A DNA stretch of 14,868 bases from Blastocatellia bacterium (GTDB taxonomy: Bacteria; Acidobacteriota; Blastocatellia; Chloracidobacteriales; JADJPF01). Shown here one piece after another: positions 14,859-14,868 of the stretch (the stretch's first letter is position 1; every line of letters starts with the position of its first letter). The translations under genes were made by a program, and so were the position numbers. The stretch is from assembly GCA_016789295.1 (NCBI GenBank), contig JAEUQL010000034.1:1-14868 (forward strand), read 5' to 3'. The notes under the pieces are model-generated. The model had not been told where the DNA came from, did no database searches, and saw nothing but the letters and a program-made list of their open reading frames with translations.

Positions 14859-14868
14859 AGGTCTGCAA

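Noticed and set aside
1..14868. CRISPR array, insertion sequence, integrase or prophage remnants near the TIR gene
   Set aside because: No regularly spaced repeats, transposase-like frames or terminal inverted repeats were found in the window.

Overview
This window is bacterial chromosome with moderately low GC (about 42% in the housekeeping genes by eye). It carries core genes (alaS, secA, dciA-like DUF721, dnaE) interspersed with less conserved ones. The gene set and the protein style suggest an Acidobacteriota-like bacterium, perhaps near Blastocatellia. The clues are a sigma-54 response regulator directly after dnaE, an uncharacterised helical-repeat protein of a kind seen in Acidobacteriota and Myxococcota, and a Tat-targeted SDR 'epimerase'. 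This placement is an inference from memory and was not tested.

Layout. (i) 1-3907, all minus strand: a helical-repeat protein (2777-3907), a DHFR/RibD-C-type reductase (2238-2765), a zinc-ribbon membrane protein (1665-2117), a GNAT acetyltransferase (813-1643) and the 5' end of alaS (1-706, cut by the window edge). (ii) 3953-3992: a perfect 12-bp inverted repeat that probably terminates secA. (iii) 4011-6713, minus: complete secA. (iv) 6714-7114: a 401-bp divergent control region with a good sigma-70-type promoter for secA and a leader of roughly 150 nt. (v) 7115-8500, plus: a DUF721/DciA-like gene followed 21 nt later by a TIR-domain gene whose C-terminal half looks like a SAVED domain. (vi) 8547-13432, minus: dnaE followed 8 nt later by an NtrC/NtrX-type response regulator. 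(vii) 13716-14858, plus: a Tat-signal NAD(P)-binding epimerase-like protein.

The item most worth attention is the TIR-SAVED gene (7586-8500). The TIR domain keeps its box-1 motif and a glutamate in the usual catalytic position. The C-terminal 150 residues have the Ala-Pro-Ala helix and final strands typical of SAVED, the cyclic-oligonucleotide sensor of CBASS anti-phage defence. No CD-NTase or other CBASS gene is present. The gene instead sits behind a replicative-helicase-loader gene with a near-ideal Shine-Dalgarno. It is either an orphan NAD+-depleting effector that responds to a signal made elsewhere, or a relic or variant of CBASS embedded in a housekeeping operon.

No rRNA, tRNA, CRISPR array, insertion sequence or prophage gene was recognised.
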